Positions 20,780 to 30,933 of a stretch of 37,113 nt of DNA are shown piece after piece. The notes below the pieces were generated by a model. That model was given only the letters and a program-made list of their open reading frames with translations. It ran no database searches and was not told where the DNA came from. The stretch covers positions 1 to 37,113 of IMG/VR virus record IMGVR_UViG_3300029319_000030; one strand, 5' to 3'. Each line of letters starts with the position of its first letter. The first letter of the stretch is position 1. A program made the position numbers and the translations under genes. The DNA is from a virus.

Positions 20780-23700
20780 TTATTGATTTCTATGGTGAAA
20801 ACATTTCCATCTTTTAACATCTGTAACAGCCGTTAAACCACACCTATTTCCTTGTGAATTTATACCGTGGCATCTAACTTCTTTTTGTCCAGACACTTTT
20901 TGTTTTTTATCTTTATTTATTTTTTTATCTCTAGCTCTTTGTTTTTTAGCATCTTCTTTTGCTTGCTCAAGCTCTTCGTCTTTAATACCTAAACTCCACT
21001 TGTCCCAACCAGCAACTAAAGCAGCTCGCTTCCAAGGCTCGTGACTACCTGTTATAGCCTCTTCTAAATTGTTAGCCTTATTTAACAACCTTGCCGCTGG
21101 TATATTAGTTAAAGCTTCAGTTAAACTAGCAGCCATAGCAAAATTAGGGTTTTCTAATCTCCAACCTAATTGTTCTGGCACACCTTCATTATAAGCATCA
21201 GAATAATACGCTTGCATTATTTTTCTAACTTTACTACCAGCAGGTGGAGATAAATTTACTACTGCTTGCATTATTTTTTCTGGTCTTTCTTTGCCAAAGC
21301 CAGCGCTTTTTTGTTTCTGCCACTCTATAGCTGTATTTTTAAGAGTCGACGCTAAAGCTCCATGTATACCCATACCACGTAAAAAACTATCAAGAGCGCT
21401 ATTAAAAGCTCTACTTGCTTTGTCATCTATTAACTCTTCGTCGTCACTTCCAAATAATAAGAACGATAAACCGTTTTGTAGAGCTGCAAATACAACGTTC
21501 TGCACAAACCCATAATATATTATTTTTGATATATTAGTTTTAGTATCGCCTCTACGATTAACTAAATCAGATAAAGCTTTCTTTGTTAGCCTACCATACT
21601 GCATTGTTACGTTTTGAAATGCTAATACTAATCTACCTAACACACTAGCCTGCTGCATTGATATTAAATCTTCTCTTGAAGACTGCTGTGTTTCTTCTGC
21701 TATTTCTTGAAAGTCTAACATAGCTTTGTTCTTAGCTTCAGTATCTGATAAACCTCTTTTCTTATACGTGTTTATTCTATTTCTTACAAAACTAGCACCA
21801 CCAAAAGCTATAGCAAAACTATCAGCTATTTGTGTAGGTTTAAAACCTAATTGTAACAAATAACTTATGACAGTCGTTGGTGAGTAACCGTTTTCTGCAA
21901 AGCTTTTTGCTAGCTCTGAGGCGTTCATATCCATTTGTAAACCAGCTCTTCGCTGCTTTAACATGTCAGAGTTAAACAGCATCGTGAAGTCTTTCCAAAA
22001 CTGTGGTTGATTAGCAAATGCAGCTGAAGCTTTGAATATATTATTGTCACTCCAGTTTACAAAGTTAATAGTAGAAAGCGTTTGTAGTATAGCCGATCTC
22101 ATGTTGAAGAACATAATAGCACCAACAGAACCGTTTATCCAATCATTAAAATCATTAACAACTCTATTGCTACCTTGCTTTCTATTACCACCATTTTCCA
22201 TACGGTATAATATATCATCTAAAGCCTCTCTAAATCTAGTACCATATACAGCTTCTATTTTATTTAAGTTTTCCGGAGAAAATATTAAGTTTTTATTTTC
22301 TATCCAGTTTTCTAAAAACTCTTTTCTACCAACTTTATTAACAGTAGTTCTCAAGTCAGTACCAATAGAACCTATAGACCAGTTTTCAGTTGGCTCTATA
22401 TAACCTTCTGCTCTTTTTGTTATTTTAGACAAGCTGTCAGCAAAAGATTTTAAATCAGGATTATTATTAACGTTATCAATTAACATTTGCTTTTCAGAAC
22501 TAGATATACCAGGTATATCAAAACCAGCCTTGTCCCATAAATAAACTCTTACAGATGTGTCATTAGTGTATACAGAGTTAGGTATTTTTTTATTTAACTT
22601 TAATTTAGGAAATTGTTTTTTAAGATTTTTATAATCATTAACCATATTTTGCTTGTACGTGTTCCAAGCTCTTATACCTTTAGCAAAAGGTCTTAGCAAA
22701 TTATCTTCAAAAAACTTCATGTCTTTATTACCTTGTTCGCCTCTGCCCATAAAATAATATAATAAACCTTTAAAGTCTTCGGCTGATGGTGGTATATATA
22801 TTCTAAACCTACCTATACCCTTACCTCTTTTTTTAGCCTCAGCTTCAGAAAATATTTTAAAAGCGTCAACGCCTTTTTTACGTTCAATCATGTTATTAAG
22901 TTCTGAGCTAGCAGATCTACTAAATTTAGCTCTAGCTTGAACAACTTCAGATTTAATATCTAGTTGATCTAGTACTTTTTTAACAGCTTCAACGTTTTGA
23001 AAAGCGTCATCAACAAAATACATATCGTTGTAACCTTCTGCAAACTTACTTAACATCCATTCAGCTTTTGCTTCACCTGTACTATTAGCTAAACCAGTTA
23101 TATTTTCTATTGGTATATCTAAATCTTGTGATTTTAAAAATTGCTGTATAGCTAAAGCAGATGCAGCAGGTCTAGCGGTTAGCACAAACATGTTATCAGT
23201 TCCGAACTTTTCAGCTCTTTGTTTTGCTTTGTCAAGTAATGGACCAGGTGTTCCGTCAACAACCTCGTTAAACTCAGAGAAGTCAAAGCTTCCACCTTGT
23301 TTTAATATATCATCACCTTGGCTAGCAAACTCTTCAGCATCTAATCTAAGCTTTTCGTAGCTAGAAACAAAGTCATCCATTTGCTGAACTATATCAGCAG
23401 GCATAGGATCTTCTTGTTTTAAGTTGTCAGTATTAACTTCCATAAACCTATCACCAAACATTTCTTTAAATGCAGGTTTATTATTTTGCACAGCTTCGTG
23501 GTTACGTTTTACTATGGTATCTAACAGTGAGCGTTCTTGTCTAGCTCTATTACGCTTTAAGGCGACATCTAATGAGGTTTCTACAAAAACCATACTAACA
23601 TCATATCCTTTAGATTTAAACTCATCTACGAGCTTCTGCATTGATTTTACGCTACCACCAGTACCGTCAACAACAACTCCATTAGCGTTACCTTGGTACT

Positions 23701-26700
23701 TCATCATTTTGTTTCTAGCTATTTGTCTAGCTTGATGACCTAACTTACCTAAAGTACTTCTTTGTTCTGGCGTTAGGTCTCTCATGTCAGCTGGTAATCC
23801 TGAGTTTTTCTTTAACCACTCTAACGATATATCTGAGTTTACTATTTTAAAACCCATGCCAGATAAACCTAACTTACTAACAACATTACCTTTACCACTA
23901 CCAGCACCGCCAGCTAAAAATATAACTTTACGATTTGGTTTTGGCAGTCCATCTGTATTAGGCAGTGTTGCTCTAACCCCTGACTTTGTTTTAGCTAATG
24001 TGTCATCAAAATCAAATGTTGACATGCCTCTTGTTTCTCCTGATTTACTAAACTTGCCTGAGTTACTAAATGATTTTTGTATGTTTTGATTAACTTGTGT
24101 AGTATAGGTAGGTTTAAGTATTTTAATAGAGCCACTAGCATTAATGTTATATTTAACATCAAATGTTACTCCATCAAGATCTTCTAACGTAGAAGGGTCT
24201 ATACCTCCGTTATTAGCTGCTACTAAATCATTAAAATATCTTTGCCAAAAATAACCATCAATTACGCTCCAGTCATCTGGCATTACTTTCTGTAAGCTTT
24301 TCTTTGTTCTAAGTGTTTTAGCAGATGTAAGCTTATGGTCCATAGCTTTATCTAGTACTATTAACTTATAATTTTTTATTATACTATTATAAGCTTCATT
24401 AAAGTTTATATCAACACCTTCGCCTTCTTTTTTAGGTAAACCTAAAGCAGAGTGTAGCAAATATAAATAAGCTTGAGTAGCTGGCATAGCGTGTTCAAGT
24501 TCTACTTTAGTTTTCATTTTACCTTTATGTAGAAATGGCTGTAACTTTGTAGAATAACCTGCTACTTGTGCTCCTAGTTTGTGCCAGTGGCTTCTATCAT
24601 TTCCAACAAGAGATAAGTAAGTACCTATAGCTCTAGCATTAGACTTATTATCTTTTATCATTTCTGCAAATCTTTCCCACATTTGCCTGTGTATTTTACC
24701 AACTTGATCGTTAAACTTTAATACTTCTTTTTTATTTGCTCTAGCTTTTTTAAGATCAAAGTTTTCACCAGTAAAGAAAAGAGAGTTGTACTTGTTTCTA
24801 AGAGAGTACATCTCTTTCATGTTAACGCCTTTAAAATCTTTACCCCAAAAGCTAGCATCATCTTTGTGTTCGTTGTAAAGTTCTTGCATTTGTATTTGAA
24901 CTTCTGCCCAAGCTGGATCTTTACTAGTTTTAAATCCAAAAAGTTTATGACCACCTGAAAATATAGAAGCATTAGTCTCAGCGCCTTGACCAGTTTCTTT
25001 TAAGGTCTTTTTATAGTATGCATGTCTAGAATTTTTTCCAGATTTTCTTTGAAAGAAGAAATCTAAAGGTAAAGATTTAAAAAATCCAGAAGCAGTTAAA
25101 TTATCTATAAAAGGCTTTACGTCTTCTTTAGTTTTTATTCTGTATATACCTCCTTTCACTTCTTTTCCATGCACATTTGTTAGAAGATAATCTATCTTGA
25201 CTAAGCCTTGATCAAACTGATCTAGCACGGTTGCTACACCGTCGACCTGTTGCGTTGCTAGTGAATTTATTAAATCACCTTTTTTAAGATTACTATTAAC
25301 AGCAGGTTGGCTAAACATAACACTAGGTTTTGGATCACCTATAGACCGCAGCTCAGGATTAGTAACTCTTATTTCTTGGTTAGCCCCTAACGCCGCCATG
25401 TTAGCAATAAACTCTCTTATAGCACCGTCGTACTTTTCTTGTTTAATTTTTTTATCAAGTATATTTCCTTTTTCGTCAATACCAAAAAGCTCTAGCACTT
25501 GTTTATTAGTTACGTTTTTTGGTTTTATCTTTTCTTCTAAGCCTTGTGTGCTACCAGTAACCGCAGATCTAACAGGCGCTCCTTTTATATAAAGAGAACC
25601 AAGCTTAGTAATAGCTATACCAGTTGCTTTACCAGAAGCGTCTGTACCGTCTGGCAAAAAAGTTTCCATTAAATTATTATTTTCAGCTAATTTAACTATT
25701 AAATCTCTAGCCGCTTTTCTTTGTTCAGCATCTAAGTTTGAAGACGTTGATATTTTTTTTGCAGGCACACCAAACGCATCTGCAAATAATTTTAACACAG
25801 GTTTTAATGAGCCAGTTTTAACTTCTTGTTTTACTTGTTTATAGCTAGGTTTTTTTATTATCTTAGATAAATCAGACTTACTAACTATATCTTGCACATT
25901 ATTTCTATCTATACCTACGAAATCTGCTACAAATAAACTACCAACTTTAGTTATGTTAGTAGAGCTAGAAGTTGAAGTTACATCGCTAAATGTATCAAAA
26001 CCGTTTTCTCTCATCTCATCTAGTGAAACAGTATTTCCAGCTTGTTTAGAAGCGGCTCTAACAACTTGACCTTTCTTTATTGGCAAGCCTAAAGGCATTT
26101 GAACAAACGCTCCAAATTGAACATCAGGAAACTTAGTTGGATTCCATCTATTAGTTAATAACACTAGCTCAGCTAGCATTTCTTGTCGTATGTCTGCTAA
26201 TGGTGGCGCAAGAAAGTTTGTATTAGCTAATTTATTTTTTATAAAACTATGCGCTTCGTTAGCATATTTATATGCAGCTTTATGATTGTAAACTACTAAC
26301 TCTTCTTTTAATCTTCGAGTTCTTCTGTCATCTCTGTCTAACACTTCTTTCATAGTAATATTTTCCTTATTAGCTATGTCTTTTATCTTGTTATATATTT
26401 CAGCATTTTTTTGTACGATTTGTTCAGAAGTAACGTCAGGAAATACAGAAAACATTGGGTCATCTTCTGGTATTACTTTAGAAAATTTAACTCCTATTTT
26501 ATCTAAAAAGTTTAGTAATGATTGTTTAGCTTTATCTTGCTCTACGGCTTTTTTCATTTCAGAGCTTTCAGCTAGTTCTTTAACGGCACCACCTACTTTT
26601 ATTTTCTTTTTAAAAGCTTCTTTAAATGATTTTGAAAAGTCACCACGTTGTATTGTAGAGTTAAAGTCTTTTATAAAATTGTAAACGTCTTGACCAGAGT

Positions 26701-29700
26701 TAAGTTCTATTTGAAGACCAAGATTGTGGCCTATATTTCTAAATATAGCGCTTATACCAGCCATCATACCGTCGTTGTAGTTCATACTGCCTGTGGCTAA
26801 ACCATCTAAAAACAAAGCCATACCTTCTTCGGTTTTAGTTTCTAAATCAGCGTTTAAATAATTATTTAGTCTTTTTCTGTACTCACCATCTCTAACCATC
26901 CTAGGGTCTATACTTCTTAAATGAGCTTCAAACGCTGCACCTAAAGCTATTTTAAGCTCAGGGCTTTTGTTTAATGTTTCTTGTAAAAAGAAATGAAAAA
27001 ACTCGTGTGACGCTACATTAGTTCCATTTGTCTCAACAGATAGTTGTTGATTAAAAACAATAAAACTAGGCTGCCCTTCTGGTAACATTTCGTTTGTTAA
27101 GAAATAACCATGCGCAGTTTTTGCTTCGTTTAAAAAAGTTTCTATGTTTATTTTCTTTTTAGTTTCTTTATTTTCAATTTCAGTTACTACTTTACCAGTG
27201 TTTATATCTACTATTTTACCAGTATTATTAGTCTCTACTAAAGAAACTCTTTTTAATCCTAGCTTAGCTAAAAGCTTGGCTTCTGCTTCTGCATTTGTTT
27301 TACCTTCAACAACGTCAATTAAGCCTTTTTCTTTTAGTTTTTCTTTTTCAATTATAGCTCTTACCTTTTTTACAGTTTGTTTATACTGCTCTGTGTTCTT
27401 TCTTTTTATTATAACATCTTTTACAGGGGCTATAATTTCATTTTTTTCTTTTGTTAGATCGCTTATTTCTTTTTCAGACTTAGAACTTTTAGGACCAAGC
27501 TTTAGTTGTGATATTCTTTCATTTATTTCAGATAATCTAATAGATTTTTTAGGATCTGTTTTATTTATCTCAGCTTGTATTTCTGTTTCAGTTGCTGTAT
27601 TATTAAGTTTTGTTTCAGGAGAATTTGTTTTTACTTGGTCTGCAGATAATTTATTTTTTTCTAAATAACTAATAGCATCATCAAGTGTGACGTAATCGTT
27701 ATATACTTTTATTTGTAAATCTTTATTTAGCTTACCATCTCTTTTAGCTTTTCTAAGTGCCGCCATAAACTCAGACTGACTGTCATACATAATACCGTCA
27801 ACCTCCCTATATGCAGGTTTATAACCCATGGCTTTACCATAAGCTATACCACCACCACCAAAAGAAGCAGATACTAAAGCCACTGTACTAGCAAGCTCTC
27901 GCATACCTTTCCAGTCAAAGCCTAAGTCATTACCAAATTCGTCGTATTTTCTTATGCCTTCAAGAGCTTTACCTCTACCATCAGCTAGATTAGACAATGG
28001 CATGTTAACTAATTCTTCAATAAATTCAGCGGCAAACCCGTTATAACCAGCGTTTTTAGCTGACCAATTTAAAAAATCAGCAGGAGTAGCCATGCCATTT
28101 TTTCTCATAAACTGACCTATAGCTATTTTTTTCCAATTTTTAGATTCAGCAAAAGATTTTAACGGCGTCTTCTTTAAAACTTTCATACCGCCTTTAAAAA
28201 CAGAAGGTATATAATAACCTATTCTTTCAGTAAAAGTTTCAGAGGCATTTTTTAAAAAACTTCTTTTTAGAGCTTCACCTCTACTATAACCTTCTTTTAA
28301 TCCAAGATCTTCACCTTTAGGTCCACTAGCAGTATGCGCATCTATCTGCGCCATTTCATCATCAGTAAAACTAAATGCCATCATGTGCTCGTCTGTCATC
28401 AAGTCCATTTGTGTAGCTGCTATACGAAAAGGGTTAGCAGCTGTTTGAGATGATACACCCATTAAACCTGCAATAAAATCTGTACCTAATTGTCTAGCTT
28501 TATTTCCTTTTACAAACAACAACCTGCTACCATCTTTAGAAACTCTAGCTTTACCAAGACTAGGAATTATTTTTTTAGTATACTTGCTAGCTATAGCCAT
28601 ATTTACACCAGCTTTAGCTGTACTAAAAGCCGCTCTAAAAGCAGGGCCAGTAGCAATAAATTCACCTATAAAAGGTAGTGTCTCTGCAAATCCTTTACCT
28701 ATTCTATAACCATTAGATATTTCGCTCTTAGCTTGTTCTGAATTAGATTTAATTTCAGACATAGCTAGCAACAACTTATCTTCAGGAGTTAATTTATCAT
28801 CTGGTTTATTAGCAGCGTCTCTAACTCTTTTACCATAACCAAAATCTATAAGAGCTCCAATAAAGGGTGTTTTTTCTCTTTCAAATAATTCGTTAAAGCC
28901 TAATAATAAACCGCTATTAAGTGGAGCGTCTCGCATGCTTTCAGGATCGTCTATTACTTTGTCTGCCCAATAATCGATGTGATCCAGTGTAGTTTCTACG
29001 TTTGCATAATACCTTCTAGCTACTTCCTGATCTATATCATTGCCTTTAAAACCATCTTCAATAACTTCTTTTTTAATTTCTTCTAGCTTAGGGTTATAAG
29101 AGTTAATTTTATACTGTGGAACTCTGTAATAACCTCCACCTCTATACTCTAATAAACCTTTTTTTATTTTACCTTCGTAATCTAAAGCATTGTACATTTC
29201 TGTAAATTGAGGTGTATCTTTAATAATAGATATATCACCTCTCATTTTACCTACTTCTTTTTTTAATAAATTAGCAAAGTCTTTATTATAAAAATGACTT
29301 AAAATTCTTTCGCCATTTTCTTCTTTTTGTTGGTATTTTAATTTAGGATAAAAATAATTATAATATTCTGTTATATAAGCCTGTCTATCTTCAACGCTGT
29401 CTATAAGTTCTTGCTCTTCGTATATTTGTAAATACTTTTTGAGAGCCTCATCTAGCATTTGTTTTTTATCCTCGTAGTGAACCTCATCATTTATTAAACC
29501 TTGTTGTAATAAATCTTCACTTATCTCTTCTAATGCACCTATATCCCACTTTTTATAAACATCAAAGTTACCATTCATAAAGTCTTTTAAATCTTTATCG
29601 TAACTCTGCTTATATTCATTACTATATTTCTCGTCTATAGCCTGTATCTCAGGTTGAAACTTAGAAACTATTTCATACCTTTTGTTATAAGCATCTAGCA

Positions 29701-30901
29701 TTGGCTTAAACGCTTCTTCAGCTAGCAGATTAGCTTCTTTGTCTAAATCATCTTCTAGTTTTTTTAAAGCTTGCTGTTTTTCAGCGTTGCTCATATTTTT
29801 ATATTCTTCTGTTTTAGAAAACTCGCTCCACTTATTTCTATAATCATCAAATAACTTCTTACCTTCACCATATAGAAAAAAGTTTTTTTGACCGCTTTCA
29901 ACTTGTCTTAATATATCTTTAAGCTGAGGGTCTGATTTTATTCTTGTGTTTATTTCAGGATTATTTAACAGCTCTGTATATTCGTTTTGAATTTTTGTTG
30001 TTAGTTCTTCAAGCTTAGTTTCTTGAGATTTTTTAAATATTGGTAAAGTTTTATTAAAGCTTGTTTCGAGTTGCTTGTAGTTATAGTCAAGCTCGTTAAG
30101 AGTTTCAAATTCTGAAGGCTTTTCATCTTCGGTATAATAGCTAGCAGATCTGTTTTTATTTTCATCAAACTTTCTATTAATTTGAGATGTTGTTAAACCT
30201 TCGTACATATCGCCAAAGCCACCTTCTAAAACATTTTTAGATTTATCTATTTGATCTTGTAGATTTTTTATTTCATTAAATCTTTCTTTAGTTGTAGGAT
30301 CGGTATCGCTAACATTGAAAGTATTTCCACTGCTATCAGTTCCATAATAAAAAGTTGACAACCCTGGCTTTAAGTTTTTACCAGTTGGTGGACTAATGAC
30401 GGTGTATTTGTTTATTTTATTTTTATCAAAATTTTGTATAGCTTTATTAGCCTGTTCTATACTAGAAAAAGTATTTTTATCATCAGAAAATATATCGTAA
30501 TCTGTTTTGTTAGATTTTTTATATTTATTTACAGTATTATTATATTGTAAATCTTCTTCGTTATCTTTTTTTTGTTTAAGACCAAAATCAATGTTTACTC
30601 TATTATTAGTTGCAACAGATAGATTATCAGTTCTAACAAACCTATTATCAAATTGTTTTTGATTTTTAAGTTTTAATACATTATTAAGAACTTCTGGACT
30701 CAATGTAAAGTCCAAAGAAATATCTTCCGATAGTGATTCCGTATTTTGTTGATTGTTTCGGGGCTGACTCGCCCCTGTCGACTTTCCCAACTCATCGTCT
30801 TGTAATATTGGGTTTTTATCTTTAAAGTCTTCTAAGAATTGTTGTTCTTTTGATGGTCCCACTTCATATGGCTTACCATCAACTAAATAAATTTTGTTCA
30901 T
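20780..30901 (-). CDS. Giant polyvalent internal virion protein (3373 aa)
   Basis: One frame takes more than a quarter of the window. Residues 1-700 are charged and helical with coiled-coil character; about 740-1030 contains hydrophobic segments (for example FAETLPFIGEFIATGPAF). A zinc-peptidase motif HEFFH (1299-1303) is followed by TEEG (Glu1358/1359), a gluzincin-like arrangement. About 1568-1630 weakly recalls sigma region 2. A HAD phosphatase starts at Asp2297/Asp2299 (FDFDDT), is interrupted by a P-loop kinase (GGAGSGKG 2331-2338) and resumes with LTARP (Thr2575) and FVDDA (Asp2631/2632). The C-terminus (about 2660-3300) is helical with hydrophobic stretches resembling the large polyvalent-protein domain LPD38, and it ends in a C-x8-C...C-x-HH zinc knuckle (3345-3373). 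It lies next to gp14-like proteins, so it is probably ejected with the DNA. Confidence 0.85.
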   Translation of the reverse strand: MNKIYLVDGKPYEVGPSKEQQFLEDFKDKNPILQDDELGKSTGASQPRNNQQNTESLSEDISLDFTLSPEVLNNVLKLKNQKQFDNRFVRTDNLSVATNNRVNIDFGLKQKKDNEEDLQYNNTVNKYKKSNKTDYDIFSDDKNTFSSIEQANKAIQNFDKNKINKYTVISPPTGKNLKPGLSTFYYGTDSSGNTFNVSDTDPTTKERFNEIKNLQDQIDKSKNVLEGGFGDMYEGLTTSQINRKFDENKNRSASYYTEDEKPSEFETLNELDYNYKQLETSFNKTLPIFKKSQETKLEELTTKIQNEYTELLNNPEINTRIKSDPQLKDILRQVESGQKNFFLYGEGKKLFDDYRNKWSEFSKTEEYKNMSNAEKQQALKKLEDDLDKEANLLAEEAFKPMLDAYNKRYEIVSKFQPEIQAIDEKYSNEYKQSYDKDLKDFMNGNFDVYKKWDIGALEEISEDLLQQGLINDEVHYEDKKQMLDEALKKYLQIYEEQELIDSVEDRQAYITEYYNYFYPKLKYQQKEENGERILSHFYNKDFANLLKKEVGKMRGDISIIKDTPQFTEMYNALDYEGKIKKGLLEYRGGGYYRVPQYKINSYNPKLEEIKKEVIEDGFKGNDIDQEVARRYYANVETTLDHIDYWADKVIDDPESMRDAPLNSGLLLGFNELFEREKTPFIGALIDFGYGKRVRDAANKPDDKLTPEDKLLLAMSEIKSNSEQAKSEISNGYRIGKGFAETLPFIGEFIATGPAFRAAFSTAKAGVNMAIASKYTKKIIPSLGKARVSKDGSRLLFVKGNKARQLGTDFIAGLMGVSSQTAANPFRIAATQMDLMTDEHMMAFSFTDDEMAQIDAHTASGPKGEDLGLKEGYSRGEALKRSFLKNASETFTERIGYYIPSVFKGGMKVLKKTPLKSFAESKNWKKIAIGQFMRKNGMATPADFLNWSAKNAGYNGFAAEFIEELVNMPLSNLADGRGKALEGIRKYDEFGNDLGFDWKGMRELASTVALVSASFGGGGIAYGKAMGYKPAYREVDGIMYDSQSEFMAALRKAKRDGKLNKDLQIKVYNDYVTLDDAISYLEKNKLSADQVKTNSPETKLNNTATETEIQAEINKTDPKKSIRLSEINERISQLKLGPKSSKSEKEISDLTKEKNEIIAPVKDVIIKRKNTEQYKQTVKKVRAIIEKEKLKEKGLIDVVEGKTNAEAEAKLLAKLGLKRVSLVETNNTGKIVDINTGKVVTEIENKETKKKINIETFLNEAKTAHGYFLTNEMLPEGQPSFIVFNQQLSVETNGTNVASHEFFHFFLQETLNKSPELKIALGAAFEAHLRSIDPRMVRDGEYRKRLNNYLNADLETKTEEGMALFLDGLATGSMNYNDGMMAGISAIFRNIGHNLGLQIELNSGQDVYNFIKDFNSTIQRGDFSKSFKEAFKKKIKVGGAVKELAESSEMKKAVEQDKAKQSLLNFLDKIGVKFSKVIPEDDPMFSVFPDVTSEQIVQKNAEIYNKIKDIANKENITMKEVLDRDDRRTRRLKEELVVYNHKAAYKYANEAHSFIKNKLANTNFLAPPLADIRQEMLAELVLLTNRWNPTKFPDVQFGAFVQMPLGLPIKKGQVVRAASKQAGNTVSLDEMRENGFDTFSDVTSTSSSTNITKVGSLFVADFVGIDRNNVQDIVSKSDLSKIIKKPSYKQVKQEVKTGSLKPVLKLFADAFGVPAKKISTSSNLDAEQRKAARDLIVKLAENNNLMETFLPDGTDASGKATGIAITKLGSLYIKGAPVRSAVTGSTQGLEEKIKPKNVTNKQVLELFGIDEKGNILDKKIKQEKYDGAIREFIANMAALGANQEIRVTNPELRSIGDPKPSVMFSQPAVNSNLKKGDLINSLATQQVDGVATVLDQFDQGLVKIDYLLTNVHGKEVKGGIYRIKTKEDVKPFIDNLTASGFFKSLPLDFFFQRKSGKNSRHAYYKKTLKETGQGAETNASIFSGGHKLFGFKTSKDPAWAEVQIQMQELYNEHKDDASFWGKDFKGVNMKEMYSLRNKYNSLFFTGENFDLKKARANKKEVLKFNDQVGKIHRQMWERFAEMIKDNKSNARAIGTYLSLVGNDRSHWHKLGAQVAGYSTKLQPFLHKGKMKTKVELEHAMPATQAYLYLLHSALGLPKKEGEGVDINFNEAYNSIIKNYKLIVLDKAMDHKLTSAKTLRTKKSLQKVMPDDWSVIDGYFWQRYFNDLVAANNGGIDPSTLEDLDGVTFDVKYNINASGSIKILKPTYTTQVNQNIQKSFSNSGKFSKSGETRGMSTFDFDDTLAKTKSGVRATLPNTDGLPKPNRKVIFLAGGAGSGKGNVVSKLGLSGMGFKIVNSDISLEWLKKNSGLPADMRDLTPEQRSTLGKLGHQARQIARNKMMKYQGNANGVVVDGTGGSVKSMQKLVDEFKSKGYDVSMVFVETSLDVALKRNRARQERSLLDTIVKRNHEAVQNNKPAFKEMFGDRFMEVNTDNLKQEDPMPADIVQQMDDFVSSYEKLRLDAEEFASQGDDILKQGGSFDFSEFNEVVDGTPGPLLDKAKQRAEKFGTDNMFVLTARPAASALAIQQFLKSQDLDIPIENITGLANSTGEAKAEWMLSKFAEGYNDMYFVDDAFQNVEAVKKVLDQLDIKSEVVQARAKFSRSASSELNNMIERKKGVDAFKIFSEAEAKKRGKGIGRFRIYIPPSAEDFKGLLYYFMGRGEQGNKDMKFFEDNLLRPFAKGIRAWNTYKQNMVNDYKNLKKQFPKLKLNKKIPNSVYTNDTSVRVYLWDKAGFDIPGISSSEKQMLIDNVNNNPDLKSFADSLSKITKRAEGYIEPTENWSIGSIGTDLRTTVNKVGRKEFLENWIENKNLIFSPENLNKIEAVYGTRFREALDDILYRMENGGNRKQGSNRVVNDFNDWINGSVGAIMFFNMRSAILQTLSTINFVNWSDNNIFKASAAFANQPQFWKDFTMLFNSDMLKQRRAGLQMDMNASELAKSFAENGYSPTTVISYLLQLGFKPTQIADSFAIAFGGASFVRNRINTYKKRGLSDTEAKNKAMLDFQEIAEETQQSSREDLISMQQASVLGRLVLAFQNVTMQYGRLTKKALSDLVNRRGDTKTNISKIIYYGFVQNVVFAALQNGLSFLLFGSDDEELIDDKASRAFNSALDSFLRGMGIHGALASTLKNTAIEWQKQKSAGFGKERPEKIMQAVVNLSPPAGSKVRKIMQAYYSDAYNEGVPEQLGWRLENPNFAMAASLTEALTNIPAARLLNKANNLEEAITGSHEPWKRAALVAGWDKWSLGIKDEELEQAKEDAKKQRARDKKINKDKKQKVSGQKEVRCHGINSQGNRCGLTAVTDVKRWKCFHHRNQ

Positions 30902-30933
30902 ACTGTTTCGTTAGTTACCCGTTAATAATAATT

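Noticed and set aside
27144-27668. Long + strand open frame of 174 codons opposite the giant protein
   Set aside because: It is Ser/Phe/Leu-rich in the manner of the antisense of Lys/Glu-rich coding sequence, has no recognisable motif, and lies entirely inside a continuous 3373-codon gene on the other strand. The other + strand frames in 20800-31000 share these traits.
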